This document shows positions 33,266 through 42,714 of a stretch of DNA of 64,000 nucleotides, piece by piece. The translations under genes and the position numbers were made by a program. The stretch is taken from contig JAJFKP010000049.1 of assembly GCA_021773135.1 (NCBI GenBank), forward strand, positions 33,641 to 97,640. Reading direction: 5' to 3'. Source of the stretch: Woeseiaceae bacterium. GTDB taxonomy: Bacteria; Pseudomonadota; Gammaproteobacteria; Steroidobacterales; Woeseiaceae. The stretch's first letter is position 1. The number at the start of each line of letters is the position of its first letter. The notes under the pieces were generated by a model, which did not search any database, was not told the DNA's origin, and saw only the letters and a list, made by a program, of their open reading frames with translations.

Positions 33266-35221
33266 ATGAATAAATCCTCGAACAAGCAGAAGCCAGCAAT
33301 CACCCGACGCGATTTTGTCGGTGGAACACTGATTGGAAGTGGCGCCGCGTTGTTGACTGCAAAGGCACCCGGTTTTTCGGCGAACGCGCAGGAAGCTGCT
33401 ATGCTGCCGCCGGAGTTTCCGCAAACAATGGCGGCGCCACTAAATACGCTGGATGAATCATGGACCGGACCAGGCGGTGTTGGCGATTACGCAAATGCCA
33501 ACGGCAACACCCACGATGTCGTCAATGCCGCTCACACATTTCGGAATCGCGATTTCGATGCTCGAATCGCGACTGCGCGCGACACTGGTGAACATTACGA
33601 CCTGGTTGTCGTCGGAGCAGGGTTTGCAGGTGTAACCGCAGCCTATACGTACCTGAAAGAAAAGCCGGATGCACGGGTTCTGATTTTCGACAATCATCCG
33701 GTGTTCGGAGGCGAAGCCCGACAAAACGAGTTTGAAGTTGACGGTTACAGGCTTTGGGGCCCGCAGGGCTCTACCGGTGCCGTCTGGCCGCTGGAAGGTG
33801 CCAAAAAGATCGAGATGTATTCACATATGTGGGATGAACTCGATCTGCCAACCGAGTTCGAATGGCAGGAAGCAACCAACTCAACGCTCAAGATTCCGCT
33901 GGACAACTATTCGCCGATGCACCTGACCTGGGAAGCCACCGACCTCGGCTGGTTTCATGACGGTCACGACATGGCCGTCAATCCCTGGTCGAACCGCTTC
34001 AAAGACGTGCCGATAGACGATCAGACCAAACAGGATTTCCTGTGGATGGAGATCTATCGCCAGCCGCCCGAGCGCGAAGACTGGGCTGAATGGCTGGACA
34101 CGATGACCTACAAGGAATTCCTCAGGAATGAGATGGATATCGACAATGAGGAGGTCGACAAGTATCTCAACCCATTCGCTGCCGCAATGGGTTGTGGTCT
34201 TGGCACGGACGTCATCTCAGCATATCAGGCATTCAATTTCATTCAGCCGGGCGTTAATCAGTATGGCCGCCAATTCGGTATTGGCGATCCGACGGACTAT
34301 GTTCATCTTGCGCAGTTTCCCGGCGGCAACACCGGCATTTTGCGGCACATTGTGCAGCGACTCATTCCTGATGTTTTCGGTAAAACGAAGACATTGAGCG
34401 AAGTGCTTTCGAACCCGATCAAATGGGAAACGCTCGATCGCAAGAACCAGCCGGCGCGCATGCGGCTGAGATCCCTGGTTGCTAACGTGCGTCATGACGG
34501 CCCGGTGGAGACTGCCAGGATGGCGCATGTTACCTATCTGAATGACGGCGAAATGCTTAGCGTCACCGCCGACCGCGTGATCATGTGCGGCCAGCAACAC
34601 CTTAACAAGCGGGTCGTTGCCGATCTGCCAGACGACTATCGCGAAGCGATGGGCCAGTTCCTGCATTCGCCCATGATGATCATCAACGTCGCGCTGCGAA
34701 ACTGGAAGTTCATGGACAACTTAGGCGTTGCATCCGTCCGTTGGTTTGGCGACGACCTGGGTTGGTTTACGACCTTACGCCGGCAGATGATTCTCGATGG
34801 CGAAGAGCCAATGCCGCTCGATCCCGACAAGCCGACCGTGCTGACGATGTATAACTCCTTTTGTATTCCCGGGGTGCCGGTTGAGCAGCAAACGGTTGCG
34901 GCACGAATGAAGATGTTCTCTATGAGCTACGCGTCGGTGGAGAAGCAAATCAAGCAGCAATTCACCAAGATGTTTGCCGCCGGTGGTTTCGACGCAGAAC
35001 GTGATATCGCGGGTATTACACTCAACCGGCACGGCCATGCCTACGTTGTCACGCCGCCTGGATTTTTCTTTGGCAAAGACGGTAAGCGTGCGCCAAGTGA
35101 CGTAATTCGCAAACCGCATGGCCGGATCGCATTCGCACATGCCGAACTCATGGGTTACCAGATGTGGGAGGGCGCCGTGCACGAAGGTGAACGTGCCGCC
35201 CAACAGATGCTGACATTGTGA
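33266..35221 (+). CDS. Tat-exported flavin amine oxidoreductase, spermidine-dehydrogenase-like
   Basis: 651 residues from the ATG at 33266 (a longer frame begins at 33188 but overlaps the upstream gene and lacks the Tat signal at its start). The signal is TRRDFVGGTLIGSGAALL with Arg14-Arg15. Residues about 112-130 hold the FAD-binding LVVVGAGFAGVTAAYTYL and an acidic strand end FDNHPVFGGEA. The remainder, including RQNEFEVDGYRLWGPQGST and the C-terminal GFFFGKDGKRAPSDV and FAHAELMGYQMWEGAVHEG, resembles the SpdH-type periplasmic flavoprotein. SpdH oxidises spermidine at a secondary amine; here the substrate may be another amine. It overlaps the sulfatase gene by four bases. Confidence 0.75.
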   Translation: MNKSSNKQKPAITRRDFVGGTLIGSGAALLTAKAPGFSANAQEAAMLPPEFPQTMAAPLNTLDESWTGPGGVGDYANANGNTHDVVNAAHTFRNRDFDARIATARDTGEHYDLVVVGAGFAGVTAAYTYLKEKPDARVLIFDNHPVFGGEARQNEFEVDGYRLWGPQGSTGAVWPLEGAKKIEMYSHMWDELDLPTEFEWQEATNSTLKIPLDNYSPMHLTWEATDLGWFHDGHDMAVNPWSNRFKDVPIDDQTKQDFLWMEIYRQPPEREDWAEWLDTMTYKEFLRNEMDIDNEEVDKYLNPFAAAMGCGLGTDVISAYQAFNFIQPGVNQYGRQFGIGDPTDYVHLAQFPGGNTGILRHIVQRLIPDVFGKTKTLSEVLSNPIKWETLDRKNQPARMRLRSLVANVRHDGPVETARMAHVTYLNDGEMLSVTADRVIMCGQQHLNKRVVADLPDDYREAMGQFLHSPMMIINVALRNWKFMDNLGVASVRWFGDDLGWFTTLRRQMILDGEEPMPLDPDKPTVLTMYNSFCIPGVPVEQQTVAARMKMFSMSYASVEKQIKQQFTKMFAAGGFDAERDIAGITLNRHGHAYVVTPPGFFFGKDGKRAPSDVIRKPHGRIAFAHAELMGYQMWEGAVHEGERAAQQMLTL

Positions 35222-36954
35222 TTCGCCTTTTCCCAGCAATTTTATTCGTTTGCCTCGCGGCCTGCACGGGAGAACAGAGTGCCGCGCCAGCCGCGTCGGC
35301 CGTCGCACCCCAGCGACCAAATTTCCTCCTGATTCTTGTCGACGATATGGGCTATGCGGACATCGGCAGTTTCGGCGGCGAAATAGCAACACCCAACCTC
35401 GATCGCCTTGCTTACGAAGGCATCCGTTTTTCAAATTTCCATGCGGCCTCAACGTGTTCTCCGACCCGCTCAATGCTGTTTACCGGTGTTGATTCTCATC
35501 GGGCGGGACTGGGCAATATGTTTGAGGAGCTAGCGCCGAATCAGAAAGGCCAGCCGGGCTACGAGGGCTACCTGAACGATCGTGTGGTCTCGCTGCCAAC
35601 CTTGCTGAAGGACGCCGGCTACCGAACCTACATGACGGGCAAGTGGCACCTTGGATCCGGAGTTGGCAAAGGTCCGGCATTCCAGGGCTTCGAGCGTTCG
35701 TTTGCGCTGGATTCCGGTGGTGCGAGTCATTTCGGGGACATGCGGCCCGCTTATGCACCGTCTCCCGACGTGAAAGCCAATTACTCTGAAAATGGCATCA
35801 AACTGGATTCCCTGCCGGCGGAGTTCGAATATTCGTCGCAGTACTACGTCGACCGGATGATCGAATACCTGGACGATCATGGTGATTCGGAACAGCCGTT
35901 TTTTGCCTATCTTTCGTTCACTGCACCGCATTGGCCATTGCAGGCCCCGGACGAGGCCATCGCCAGGCACGAGGGACGTTACGACGATGGCTATGATGCG
36001 CTTGCGACGGCGAGACTGCAGCGGATGAAAGACCTCGACCTGATTCCCGCTGATGCGGTTCGCAGCGGGCGTTCGCCCAAGGAACTTCCCTGGGACGAAT
36101 TGAGCGAAGAGCAACAGAAAACAGAAATTCGCGCGATGGAAATTTATGCGGCGATGATCGATGAGGTGGATCGACACACCGGTCGGTTGCTTGACTATCT
36201 GGATGCTTCGGGCGCAGCGAACAATACGGTCATCATATTCATGTCTGATAACGGTCCCGAGGGTCACGACCTCGATGAAACCTGGCCAATGGAGGCCTAT
36301 CCGGATATTCGCAAGACAATTGATGCAACCCATGATTTTAGTTATGCAGCCATGGGTCGACCCGGCTCCTATGTCCTTTACGGACCTAACTGGGCGAATG
36401 CGGGGTCGCCAGCCTTTCGTTTGCATAAAGCATTCCCGACGGAGGGCGGCACACGGGTTGCTGCTTTCATATACGACCCGCGGCAGAACGTCGGGCAGCC
36501 CGTTGTCAATAACTCTGTACAGAACCCAACGCGTAATTCCGGGCCATCGATCGTCGATCATTTTGTGTATGTCACTGACGTAACGCCGACGGTACTCGAA
36601 TTCGCCGGAGTCTCTCATCCTGGCAATAGTTACCAGGGCCGGCCGATCGAATCCCCAACCGGTATCTCGTTCGCACCTCTTCTGCGCGGCGACACACGGT
36701 CGGACGAAACACGTGTCACAGGTGCTGAACTATTTGGTAAGCGTGTAGTGCGCTCCGGTCCATGGAAGCTTGTGCACATGTCAGCGCCTTATGGGAGTAA
36801 CGATTGGCAGTTGTTTAACGTCATGCAGGATCTTGGTGAGGCCAAGGATCTGTCGTCCGACTATCCGGAGAAAGTGGAGGAGTTGAAAGCCCATTGGGAT
36901 AACTATGCGCGTGAGAACAACGTCATTATTCCGGACTGGGTGAGCGGCTATTAG
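35218..36954 (+). CDS. Lipid-anchored type I sulfatase
   Basis: 578 residues. The lipobox FVCLAAC puts the lipidated Cys at residue 16. The sulfatase domain begins with NFLLILVDDMGYADIGSFGG (metal-binding Asp pair), and the active-site motif is C80-S-P-T-R in AASTCSPTRSML, where Cys is converted to formylglycine by a maturase. GKWHLG near 141, HWPLQAP near 240 and FMSDNGPEG near 342 complete the metal and sulfate site. It cleaves a sulfate ester or possibly a sulfamate in the periplasm or at the outer membrane. The start GTG overlaps the previous stop (GTGA), so it is coupled to the flavin oxidoreductase. No maturase gene is in the window. Confidence 0.9.
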   Translation: MIRLFPAILFVCLAACTGEQSAAPAASAVAPQRPNFLLILVDDMGYADIGSFGGEIATPNLDRLAYEGIRFSNFHAASTCSPTRSMLFTGVDSHRAGLGNMFEELAPNQKGQPGYEGYLNDRVVSLPTLLKDAGYRTYMTGKWHLGSGVGKGPAFQGFERSFALDSGGASHFGDMRPAYAPSPDVKANYSENGIKLDSLPAEFEYSSQYYVDRMIEYLDDHGDSEQPFFAYLSFTAPHWPLQAPDEAIARHEGRYDDGYDALATARLQRMKDLDLIPADAVRSGRSPKELPWDELSEEQQKTEIRAMEIYAAMIDEVDRHTGRLLDYLDASGAANNTVIIFMSDNGPEGHDLDETWPMEAYPDIRKTIDATHDFSYAAMGRPGSYVLYGPNWANAGSPAFRLHKAFPTEGGTRVAAFIYDPRQNVGQPVVNNSVQNPTRNSGPSIVDHFVYVTDVTPTVLEFAGVSHPGNSYQGRPIESPTGISFAPLLRGDTRSDETRVTGAELFGKRVVRSGPWKLVHMSAPYGSNDWQLFNVMQDLGEAKDLSSDYPEKVEELKAHWDNYARENNVIIPDWVSGY

Positions 36955-36972
36955 CTGCCGCGGGCCATCATC

Positions 36973-38169
36973 GTGATAGCAAAATTCCTCGCGGGCAAGA
37001 ATTCTGTGGATATCAATTCACGCAGCACGATATGCAGCGTATTTCTTATCGGCGTAATTGCGCCGGAAGTTTTCATAGTGCAACCGGGTTTCGTTCAGGG
37101 GCTGGTTGAAATTCTCGGTTTTGATGACAAGGGTGCGGGCTACACGGCTTCTGCTGAAATGTTCGGACTTGCCGCAACCACCATACTCATGACGTTCATA
37201 TCTCATCGCGTCAACTGGCGAGGAGTCGTTTTCTGGTCTCTGTTGCTAATGTTTGCGGCGAATATCCTTTGTACCTATACCACAGATCTGAACCTGTTCG
37301 TCGCACTGCGATTCGTTGCCGGGCTGGGTGCCGGCAGCCTTGTATCATTGAGTTTTGCGGCAATTGGACTAACGCATAATCCCGATCGCAACTTCGGCCT
37401 GCTGATCATGTGGGTGCTGGTGTACGGCGCACTGGTGTTATGGGCGATGCCAACGGCGTATGCAATCGGGGGCATGACGCTCGTGCTGTGGTTTTTCGCG
37501 ATCTTCCCGCTGACGGCGATGCCATTTATCCGTTACCTCCCAATTGCTGGAGAAAATGTGGCCCAGGTCGAAGCGGACGCCGTCAATCTCGGCAACGGCA
37601 TGAAGGGTCTGGCGTTATTCGCGATGTTGGCATACTTCACGGCACAGGGTGTGGTCTGGGCCTACCTGTTCCTGATTGGCGTCTCTGCCGGTTTAACTGA
37701 CCAGCAGGTCGCCAACGGGTTGATGCTGTCTCAATTTGCCGGAATTGCAGGTGCTTTTCTCGCTGCGATGATCGCACATCGGTTCATCAGATCGGTGCCG
37801 CTTGCCATCGGTATTATCGGCGGTGCTATTTGCCTGTATTTCCTGGTGGGAACTTTTGGCTTCCTTGTATTTGCCGCAGCTGTAGGCGTGTACAACTTTT
37901 TCTGGAACATGAGCCATCCTTTCCTGCTGGGCGCGATGGCAAGTTTCGATCGGCGAGGACGGGTAGTTGTGTACGCGGTCGCGATGCAAATGGTCGGACT
38001 CGCAGTAGGCCCGTTTCTGGCGGCATCCGTGATTTCGGATGGCAACTATCTGAGAGTCAATCAACTGGGTGCGGCGCTGTTCGTGCTGAGTTTCGTATTG
38101 ATTCTACCGCCGGTACTTGCCCAGGCAAGAATACGTCAGGATGACGCCGTGATAGCGGAGGCAGGATAA
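36973..38169 (+). CDS. MFS transporter
   Basis: 398 residues with about 12 membrane helices. The first half includes LRFVAGLGAGSLVSLSFAAIGLTHNPDRNFGL, a typical major-facilitator helix 4-5 region with Gly-rich packing motif, and the two halves are joined by a loop around residues 190-200. A fully conserved cytosolic GxxxD(R/K)xGR motif is not obvious. It begins with a GTG and a weak ribosome binding site, 18 bases after the sulfatase stop. It probably carries the product of the upstream periplasmic enzymes through the inner membrane. The direction and substrate are unknown. Confidence 0.82.
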   Translation: MIAKFLAGKNSVDINSRSTICSVFLIGVIAPEVFIVQPGFVQGLVEILGFDDKGAGYTASAEMFGLAATTILMTFISHRVNWRGVVFWSLLLMFAANILCTYTTDLNLFVALRFVAGLGAGSLVSLSFAAIGLTHNPDRNFGLLIMWVLVYGALVLWAMPTAYAIGGMTLVLWFFAIFPLTAMPFIRYLPIAGENVAQVEADAVNLGNGMKGLALFAMLAYFTAQGVVWAYLFLIGVSAGLTDQQVANGLMLSQFAGIAGAFLAAMIAHRFIRSVPLAIGIIGGAICLYFLVGTFGFLVFAAAVGVYNFFWNMSHPFLLGAMASFDRRGRVVVYAVAMQMVGLAVGPFLAASVISDGNYLRVNQLGAALFVLSFVLILPPVLAQARIRQDDAVIAEAG

Positions 38170-38979
38170 ATGTTTGCAGATCTGAGTAGCAAAGTTGCGT
38201 TGGTGACGGGTGCCGGCCAGGGCATCGGCGCCGGCATCGCGCGGGTTTTCGCAAATGCAGGTGCGAAAGTAATGGTGGTCAATCGCACTGCAGCGAACGG
38301 CGAAAATACCGTAGCAGAAATCACCGCTGCCGGCGGAATTGCGGAATTATGCGCAGTTGATATTGGTGATATCGACAATGTGGAAAAAGCCGTAGCAGAC
38401 ACGGTAGGCAAATGGGGCGGCGTCGACATCGTATTGCACAATGCGGCGTCATTTCTTGGCGGCCCGGTTGAATCCTATTCTGAGGACGACCTGGAAACAG
38501 TCTTGTCCGTAAATCTAAAAGCCTGTTTTCGCCTTTCTAAAGCCGCCATTCCACATTTCCGCAAGCGCGGTGGCGGGCGCCTGTTGTTCACTTCGTCCGT
38601 GACCGGGCCGCGCGTCGCGATGCCTGGCACATCGTATTACGCTGCGTCCAAAGGGGGCATGAATGCCTTCATAAGAACGGCGGCAATCGAATTGGCCAGG
38701 GAGAACATCACGGTCAATGGGGTTGAGCCCGGTTACATTCGCACGGCGGCAATGGAATTGCTTGCCGACGACGAAGGCCTTGCGCAGATGACGAAATACA
38801 TTCCAGCGGGTTTTATGGGCGCTCCGGAGGATATTGCCTACGCAATGCTCTACCTCGCGAGCGACGAGGCACGCTACATCACAGGACAGACGATTTGCGT
38901 CGACGGTGGTTCGACGTTGCCGGAAAGTCCGGTGTTCCTGGAAGAAATGGATGGCATTAAGGATTTGGCAGGTTCTTGA
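38170..38979 (+). CDS. Short-chain dehydrogenase/reductase
   Basis: A 269-residue classical SDR. The NAD(P) site is TGAGQGIGAGIARVFANAG near residues 14-32, with NRTAANG for cofactor choice and HNAASFLGG near 90; the catalytic set is S (FTSSVTG near 140) and Y-x-x-x-K in YYAASKGG near 156. The C-terminal VEPGYIRTAAMELL fits. It oxidises an alcohol or reduces a ketone in the cytoplasm, substrate unknown. GGAGG precedes the ATG. It begins one base after the MFS stop and its own stop overlaps the next gene's upstream region, so it is part of one transcript. Confidence 0.88.
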   Translation: MFADLSSKVALVTGAGQGIGAGIARVFANAGAKVMVVNRTAANGENTVAEITAAGGIAELCAVDIGDIDNVEKAVADTVGKWGGVDIVLHNAASFLGGPVESYSEDDLETVLSVNLKACFRLSKAAIPHFRKRGGGRLLFTSSVTGPRVAMPGTSYYAASKGGMNAFIRTAAIELARENITVNGVEPGYIRTAAMELLADDEGLAQMTKYIPAGFMGAPEDIAYAMLYLASDEARYITGQTICVDGGSTLPESPVFLEEMDGIKDLAGS

Positions 38980-38987
38980 AAAAAGCT

Positions 38988-40268
38988 ATGACGGAAATTC
39001 AGACGATATTGGCGCGCAGAGAACGGCTGCTGGGACCCGACAATCCGCTGTTCTATGACGAACCGCTGCACCTCATCAGGGGCGAGGGTGTGTGGCTATA
39101 TGACGCCGATGACCGACGCTACCTGGATTGCTATAACAACGTGCCCTGCGTTGGCCATTGTCATCCCGAAGTCGTCGGCGCGCTGTGCGATCAGGCTAAA
39201 AAACTCAACACGCATACTCGCTATCTGCACGAAAATATCCTCGATTATGCCGAAAAACTACTTGCCAAATTTGATGACAGCCTCGATCGCGTAACGCTTG
39301 CGTGTACGGGCAGTGAAGCGAACGATCTTGCGCTAAGAATTGCCAGGATCAATTCTGGCGGTGACGGTTTTATCTGCACTAACGCGACCTATCATGGCAA
39401 CACAACTGCCGTTGCGCAGCTCAACTCCATATTCGAGCCCATCGGCGGCTATGCAGAGAATATCCGTATGGTGCCCTGGCCGGATTCGTACCGGGCGCAG
39501 AATGACCTGGACGGAGAGGCACTTGCAGACGCTTATGCCGATGCGGTGCAACGAGCCATTGAGTCCCTGGCGGCCGCCGGCATCAAATTCGCCGGCATGC
39601 TGGTTTGCCCGATATTCGCAAACGAAGGGCTGCCGAATATCCCTGCTGGATACATGCAAAAAGCGATAGGTCATGTGCGTGCTGCCGGCGGTCTCTATAT
39701 TGCTGACGAGGTACAGGCGGGATTTGGTCGTACCGGTACCTGGTGGGGACATACCTGGAGCAGCGTCATTCCCGACATCGTGACCCTGGGCAAACCTATG
39801 GGAGCAGGGCACCCAATTTCCGGCGTCGTCGCTCGCGGTGAGTTGCTCGATAATTACCGTCGCCACGAAATGTATTTCAACACATTTGGCGGTAACCCGG
39901 TTTCCTGTGCCGTGGGACGCGCAGTGATCAATGTGATCGACAACGAGGGGCTGGTCGACAATGCGGCACAGGTTGGCGCCTACGTCCTGAGGGAATTCAG
40001 AAAGCTGCAGATGAAGCACGACATCATTGGCGACGTTCGCGGCGCAGGATTATTTTTTGGCATTGACCTGGTCTCCGACCGGGCAACGAAGACACCGGAC
40101 GCCGCCGCGGCCAGGAAAATCGTCAATAACATGCGCGATAACGGCGTTTTGATGAGCAAAATCGGCGAGCACGACAATGTACTCAAGCTGCGCCCACCTC
40201 TGTGTTTTTCGAAAGACAATGCAGACCTGATGATCTCCACGCTTGATGATGTATTGGCTGCGGCATGA
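38988..40268 (+). CDS. Class III PLP enzyme, AGXT2L/phospho-lyase type
   Basis: 426 residues. The class III signatures are GEGVWLYDADDRRYLDCYNNV near 27, CTGSEANDLALRIAR near 104, NATYHGNTTAVAQL near 130, IADEVQAGFGRTG near 240 and the Schiff-base lysine K269 in TLGKPMGAG. The family includes alanine-glyoxylate aminotransferase 2-like enzymes, among them ethanolamine-phosphate and 5-phosphohydroxylysine phospho-lyases. The next gene is a sugar/amino-alcohol-type kinase, overlapping by four bases, and then an aldehyde dehydrogenase. That set is the one needed to phosphorylate an amino alcohol, eliminate phosphate and ammonia, and oxidise the aldehyde. An ordinary transaminase is the alternative. 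The start at 38988 has a weak ribosome binding site. Confidence 0.85.
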   Translation: MTEIQTILARRERLLGPDNPLFYDEPLHLIRGEGVWLYDADDRRYLDCYNNVPCVGHCHPEVVGALCDQAKKLNTHTRYLHENILDYAEKLLAKFDDSLDRVTLACTGSEANDLALRIARINSGGDGFICTNATYHGNTTAVAQLNSIFEPIGGYAENIRMVPWPDSYRAQNDLDGEALADAYADAVQRAIESLAAAGIKFAGMLVCPIFANEGLPNIPAGYMQKAIGHVRAAGGLYIADEVQAGFGRTGTWWGHTWSSVIPDIVTLGKPMGAGHPISGVVARGELLDNYRRHEMYFNTFGGNPVSCAVGRAVINVIDNEGLVDNAAQVGAYVLREFRKLQMKHDIIGDVRGAGLFFGIDLVSDRATKTPDAAAARKIVNNMRDNGVLMSKIGEHDNVLKLRPPLCFSKDNADLMISTLDDVLAAA

Positions 40269-41278
40269 CGGACTTCTTCGACATTACTCCGGCAGAACAG
40301 GTGCAGCGACTTGAGCAGGCGGGCCGCGATGCGTTGTCTCACTGGAATATCGAAGACGCGTCACTGGAGCTGATCAAGCACCGTGAAAATGCCGTGTTCC
40401 GGGTTGACCACAACGGGACCAGCGCGGCATTACGCCTGCACCGCCACGGCTACCATTCGGACAATGAACTACGCTCCGAATTGCAGTGGATGCAGGCCCT
40501 GTCCGATGCCGGTGTGATGGTGCCCAATGTCATACCTGCAGCATCAGGGGAGCCTTTTATTGGCTACTCAGCTGAAGGGCTGCCTGGTGAAATCCAGATT
40601 GACCTGTTCGAATGGATCGATGGCGAGCAGTTAGGATCGGTCGAAGAAGGCGTGGCAGACGAATCAGAAGCTGAAGCCACCTACCGGGCGCTCGGTGAGC
40701 TCGCGGCGCGCGTTCACAACCAGGCAAATTCATGGCAGCTGCCACAGGGTTTCGTGCGCCACGCCTGGGATGCCGAAGGGCTCGCCGGCAATAACCCTTT
40801 TTGGGGACAGTTCTGGAAGCTCTCTGCCGCCTCGAAGTCTGAAGCAGACTTGCTGCTTCGCGGGCGCGACAGGGTTTATGCCGAACTCAGCCAAATGCCC
40901 AAATCGGCCGCCAACTACAGCATGATTCATGCCGATTTTGCGCCGGAAAATGTAATGGTCGACGGCGATGATGTGCGGCTCATCGATTTTGATGACGCCG
41001 GATTCGGCTGGCACCTTTTCGAGTTGGCAACGTCGCTTTACTTTATTCTGGATGAACCCTATTTCGATCGAGCGCAAGACGCGTTGATCGCCGGTTATCG
41101 AACGCATCGCCAATTGAGTGATGAAGAACTGAAATTACTGCCGCTGCATTTCCTGGCGCGCGGCTTTACTTATCTCGGGTGGGTTCACACCCGCCATGAA
41201 ACAGAGACGGCGCGCGAGCTGACACCGATGCTATTGTCATCGGCCTGCGAGCTTGCCGAGAACTATTTGAAAAATTGA
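40265..41278 (+). CDS. APH/homoserine-kinase-like phosphotransferase
   Basis: 337 residues of the choline/aminoglycoside kinase fold (APH, also HYKK and RdoA-type). The catalytic loop is H222-A-D224-FAPEN229 in IHADFAPENVMV, followed by the metal site LIDFDDAGFG near 240-249. The N-lobe (NAVFRVDHNGTSAALRLHRHG) carries an ATP-binding pattern. It probably phosphorylates a hydroxyl group of a small amino compound. Its overlap with a phospho-lyase-like class III gene matches the arrangement of hydroxylysine kinase with phosphohydroxylysine lyase, or of ethanolamine kinase-like pairs. It may also be a general small-molecule kinase. Confidence 0.82.
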   Translation: MTDFFDITPAEQVQRLEQAGRDALSHWNIEDASLELIKHRENAVFRVDHNGTSAALRLHRHGYHSDNELRSELQWMQALSDAGVMVPNVIPAASGEPFIGYSAEGLPGEIQIDLFEWIDGEQLGSVEEGVADESEAEATYRALGELAARVHNQANSWQLPQGFVRHAWDAEGLAGNNPFWGQFWKLSAASKSEADLLLRGRDRVYAELSQMPKSAANYSMIHADFAPENVMVDGDDVRLIDFDDAGFGWHLFELATSLYFILDEPYFDRAQDALIAGYRTHRQLSDEELKLLPLHFLARGFTYLGWVHTRHETETARELTPMLLSSACELAENYLKN

Positions 41279-41288
41279 CACGAGGTGC

Positions 41289-42710
41289 ATGATGAGCAAG
41301 AAGTACGAAATGACAATAGGTGGCAAAACGGTTTCTGCGGATTCATACGTTGATGTTCGCAATCCGGCCAACACCGAAGAAGTTGTGGGCCAGGCGCCAG
41401 TCGGCACCAAAGAACACCTCGACCAGGCAGTTGCGGCGGCGGCCAAAGCCTATGAATCCTGGCGCTATTCAAGCGAAGAGGAACGCGTTAAGGCGTGCAA
41501 CGCCATGGCGCAGGTTTGCACCGAGCATGCCGAGGAGCTGGCCACGTTACTGACAAAAGAACAGGGGAAACCGCTGGGTGGCCTGGGTTCGAACTTCGAA
41601 CTCGGCGGGGCAGCAGGTTGGGCAGGTTATACCGCGACGCTTAGCTTGCCGGATAAGGTTATCGAGGACAGCGACGAACGCCACGTAACGCAAAAGCGCG
41701 TTCCGCTCGGCGTAGTTGGTTCGATAACTCCCTGGAACTGGCCGCTGATGATTGCAATCTGGCACATCGTCCCTGGTATTCGCACTGGCAATACGGTCGT
41801 CATCAAGCCCTCCCCCTATACGCCGCTGAGCACACTGCGCATGATCGAGTTGTTTAACGAGGTTCTTCCGCCGGGTCTTGTCAACGTCATCTCCGGCGGC
41901 GATGAGTTAGGTGCCGAACTCACTGGTCACGACGGCATCGATAAGATCGTGTTTACGGGCTCAATTGCAACTGGCAAGAAAGTCATGGCGAGCGCTGCCA
42001 AAGGCGTTACGCCGGTAACCCTGGAATTGGGTGGTAACGATGCAGGCATCATGTTGCCGGGCGAAGATCCCGCCAAGTTCGCAGAGGGCCTGTTTTTCGG
42101 GTCAATGATTAATTCGGGCCAGACCTGTGGCGCATTGAAGCGGCTCTATGTGCACGAAGACGATCTGGATGCCACGGTAAATGCGCTGGTGGGTTTCGCC
42201 GGCAACATCCCGATGGGTGACGGTATGGACGAAGGCAGCCTGCTCGGACCGGTTCAAAATGAAAGGCAGTTCAAACGAGTAGTGGAATTGGTGGAAGACG
42301 CAAAAGCGCATGGCGGAAAATGTGTTCTTGGCGGTGAGCCAACCGGTGGTCCGAATTACTTCTACCCGGTCACCTTCGTCACAGGCATATCGGACGGCGT
42401 ACGTCTGGTCGACGAAGAACAGTTCGGTCCTGTGCTGCCGATCATCACTTATACTGATATCGACGATGCCATCGCCCGCGCCAATGCGCTGGACTTTGGC
42501 CTCGATGCGTCAGTCTGGGGTAGTGACAAGGAAGAAACGGCCCGAGTCGCAGCGCGACTCGAAGCGGGAACAGTTCTGATCAACAAGCATGGCGAGATCG
42601 CGCCGCACATACCGTTCGGCGGAATCAAATGTTCCGGACTTGGCGTCGAGTTTGGCGAAGAAGGCCTTGCGGCATATACATCAATCAAAATCATCAATGC
42701 AGCGGCATAA
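41289..42710 (+). CDS. NAD(P)-dependent aldehyde dehydrogenase
   Basis: 473 residues, the usual length. Signatures are GSITPWNWPLMIAIWHIVPG near 140-159, VIKPSPYTPLS near 171, FTGSIATGKKVM near 222, the general base in TLELGGND near 243 and the catalytic C280 in SGQTCGALKRLYV. EEQFGPVLPI near 377 completes the family pattern. It oxidises an aldehyde to the acid in the cytoplasm. Two ATG codons at 41289 and 41292 are both usable, with GAGG just upstream. It follows the kinase by ten bases and precedes the amine dehydrogenase, so it could handle aldehydes from either route. Confidence 0.92.
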   Translation: MMSKKYEMTIGGKTVSADSYVDVRNPANTEEVVGQAPVGTKEHLDQAVAAAAKAYESWRYSSEEERVKACNAMAQVCTEHAEELATLLTKEQGKPLGGLGSNFELGGAAGWAGYTATLSLPDKVIEDSDERHVTQKRVPLGVVGSITPWNWPLMIAIWHIVPGIRTGNTVVIKPSPYTPLSTLRMIELFNEVLPPGLVNVISGGDELGAELTGHDGIDKIVFTGSIATGKKVMASAAKGVTPVTLELGGNDAGIMLPGEDPAKFAEGLFFGSMINSGQTCGALKRLYVHEDDLDATVNALVGFAGNIPMGDGMDEGSLLGPVQNERQFKRVVELVEDAKAHGGKCVLGGEPTGGPNYFYPVTFVTGISDGVRLVDEEQFGPVLPIITYTDIDDAIARANALDFGLDASVWGSDKEETARVAARLEAGTVLINKHGEIAPHIPFGGIKCSGLGVEFGEEGLAAYTSIKIINAAA

Positions 42711-42714
42711 CATC

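Noticed and set aside
35530..36618. 362-codon minus-strand frame inside the sulfatase gene
   Set aside because: The sulfatase on the plus strand has all its active-site motifs across this stretch; the antisense frame shows no family features.
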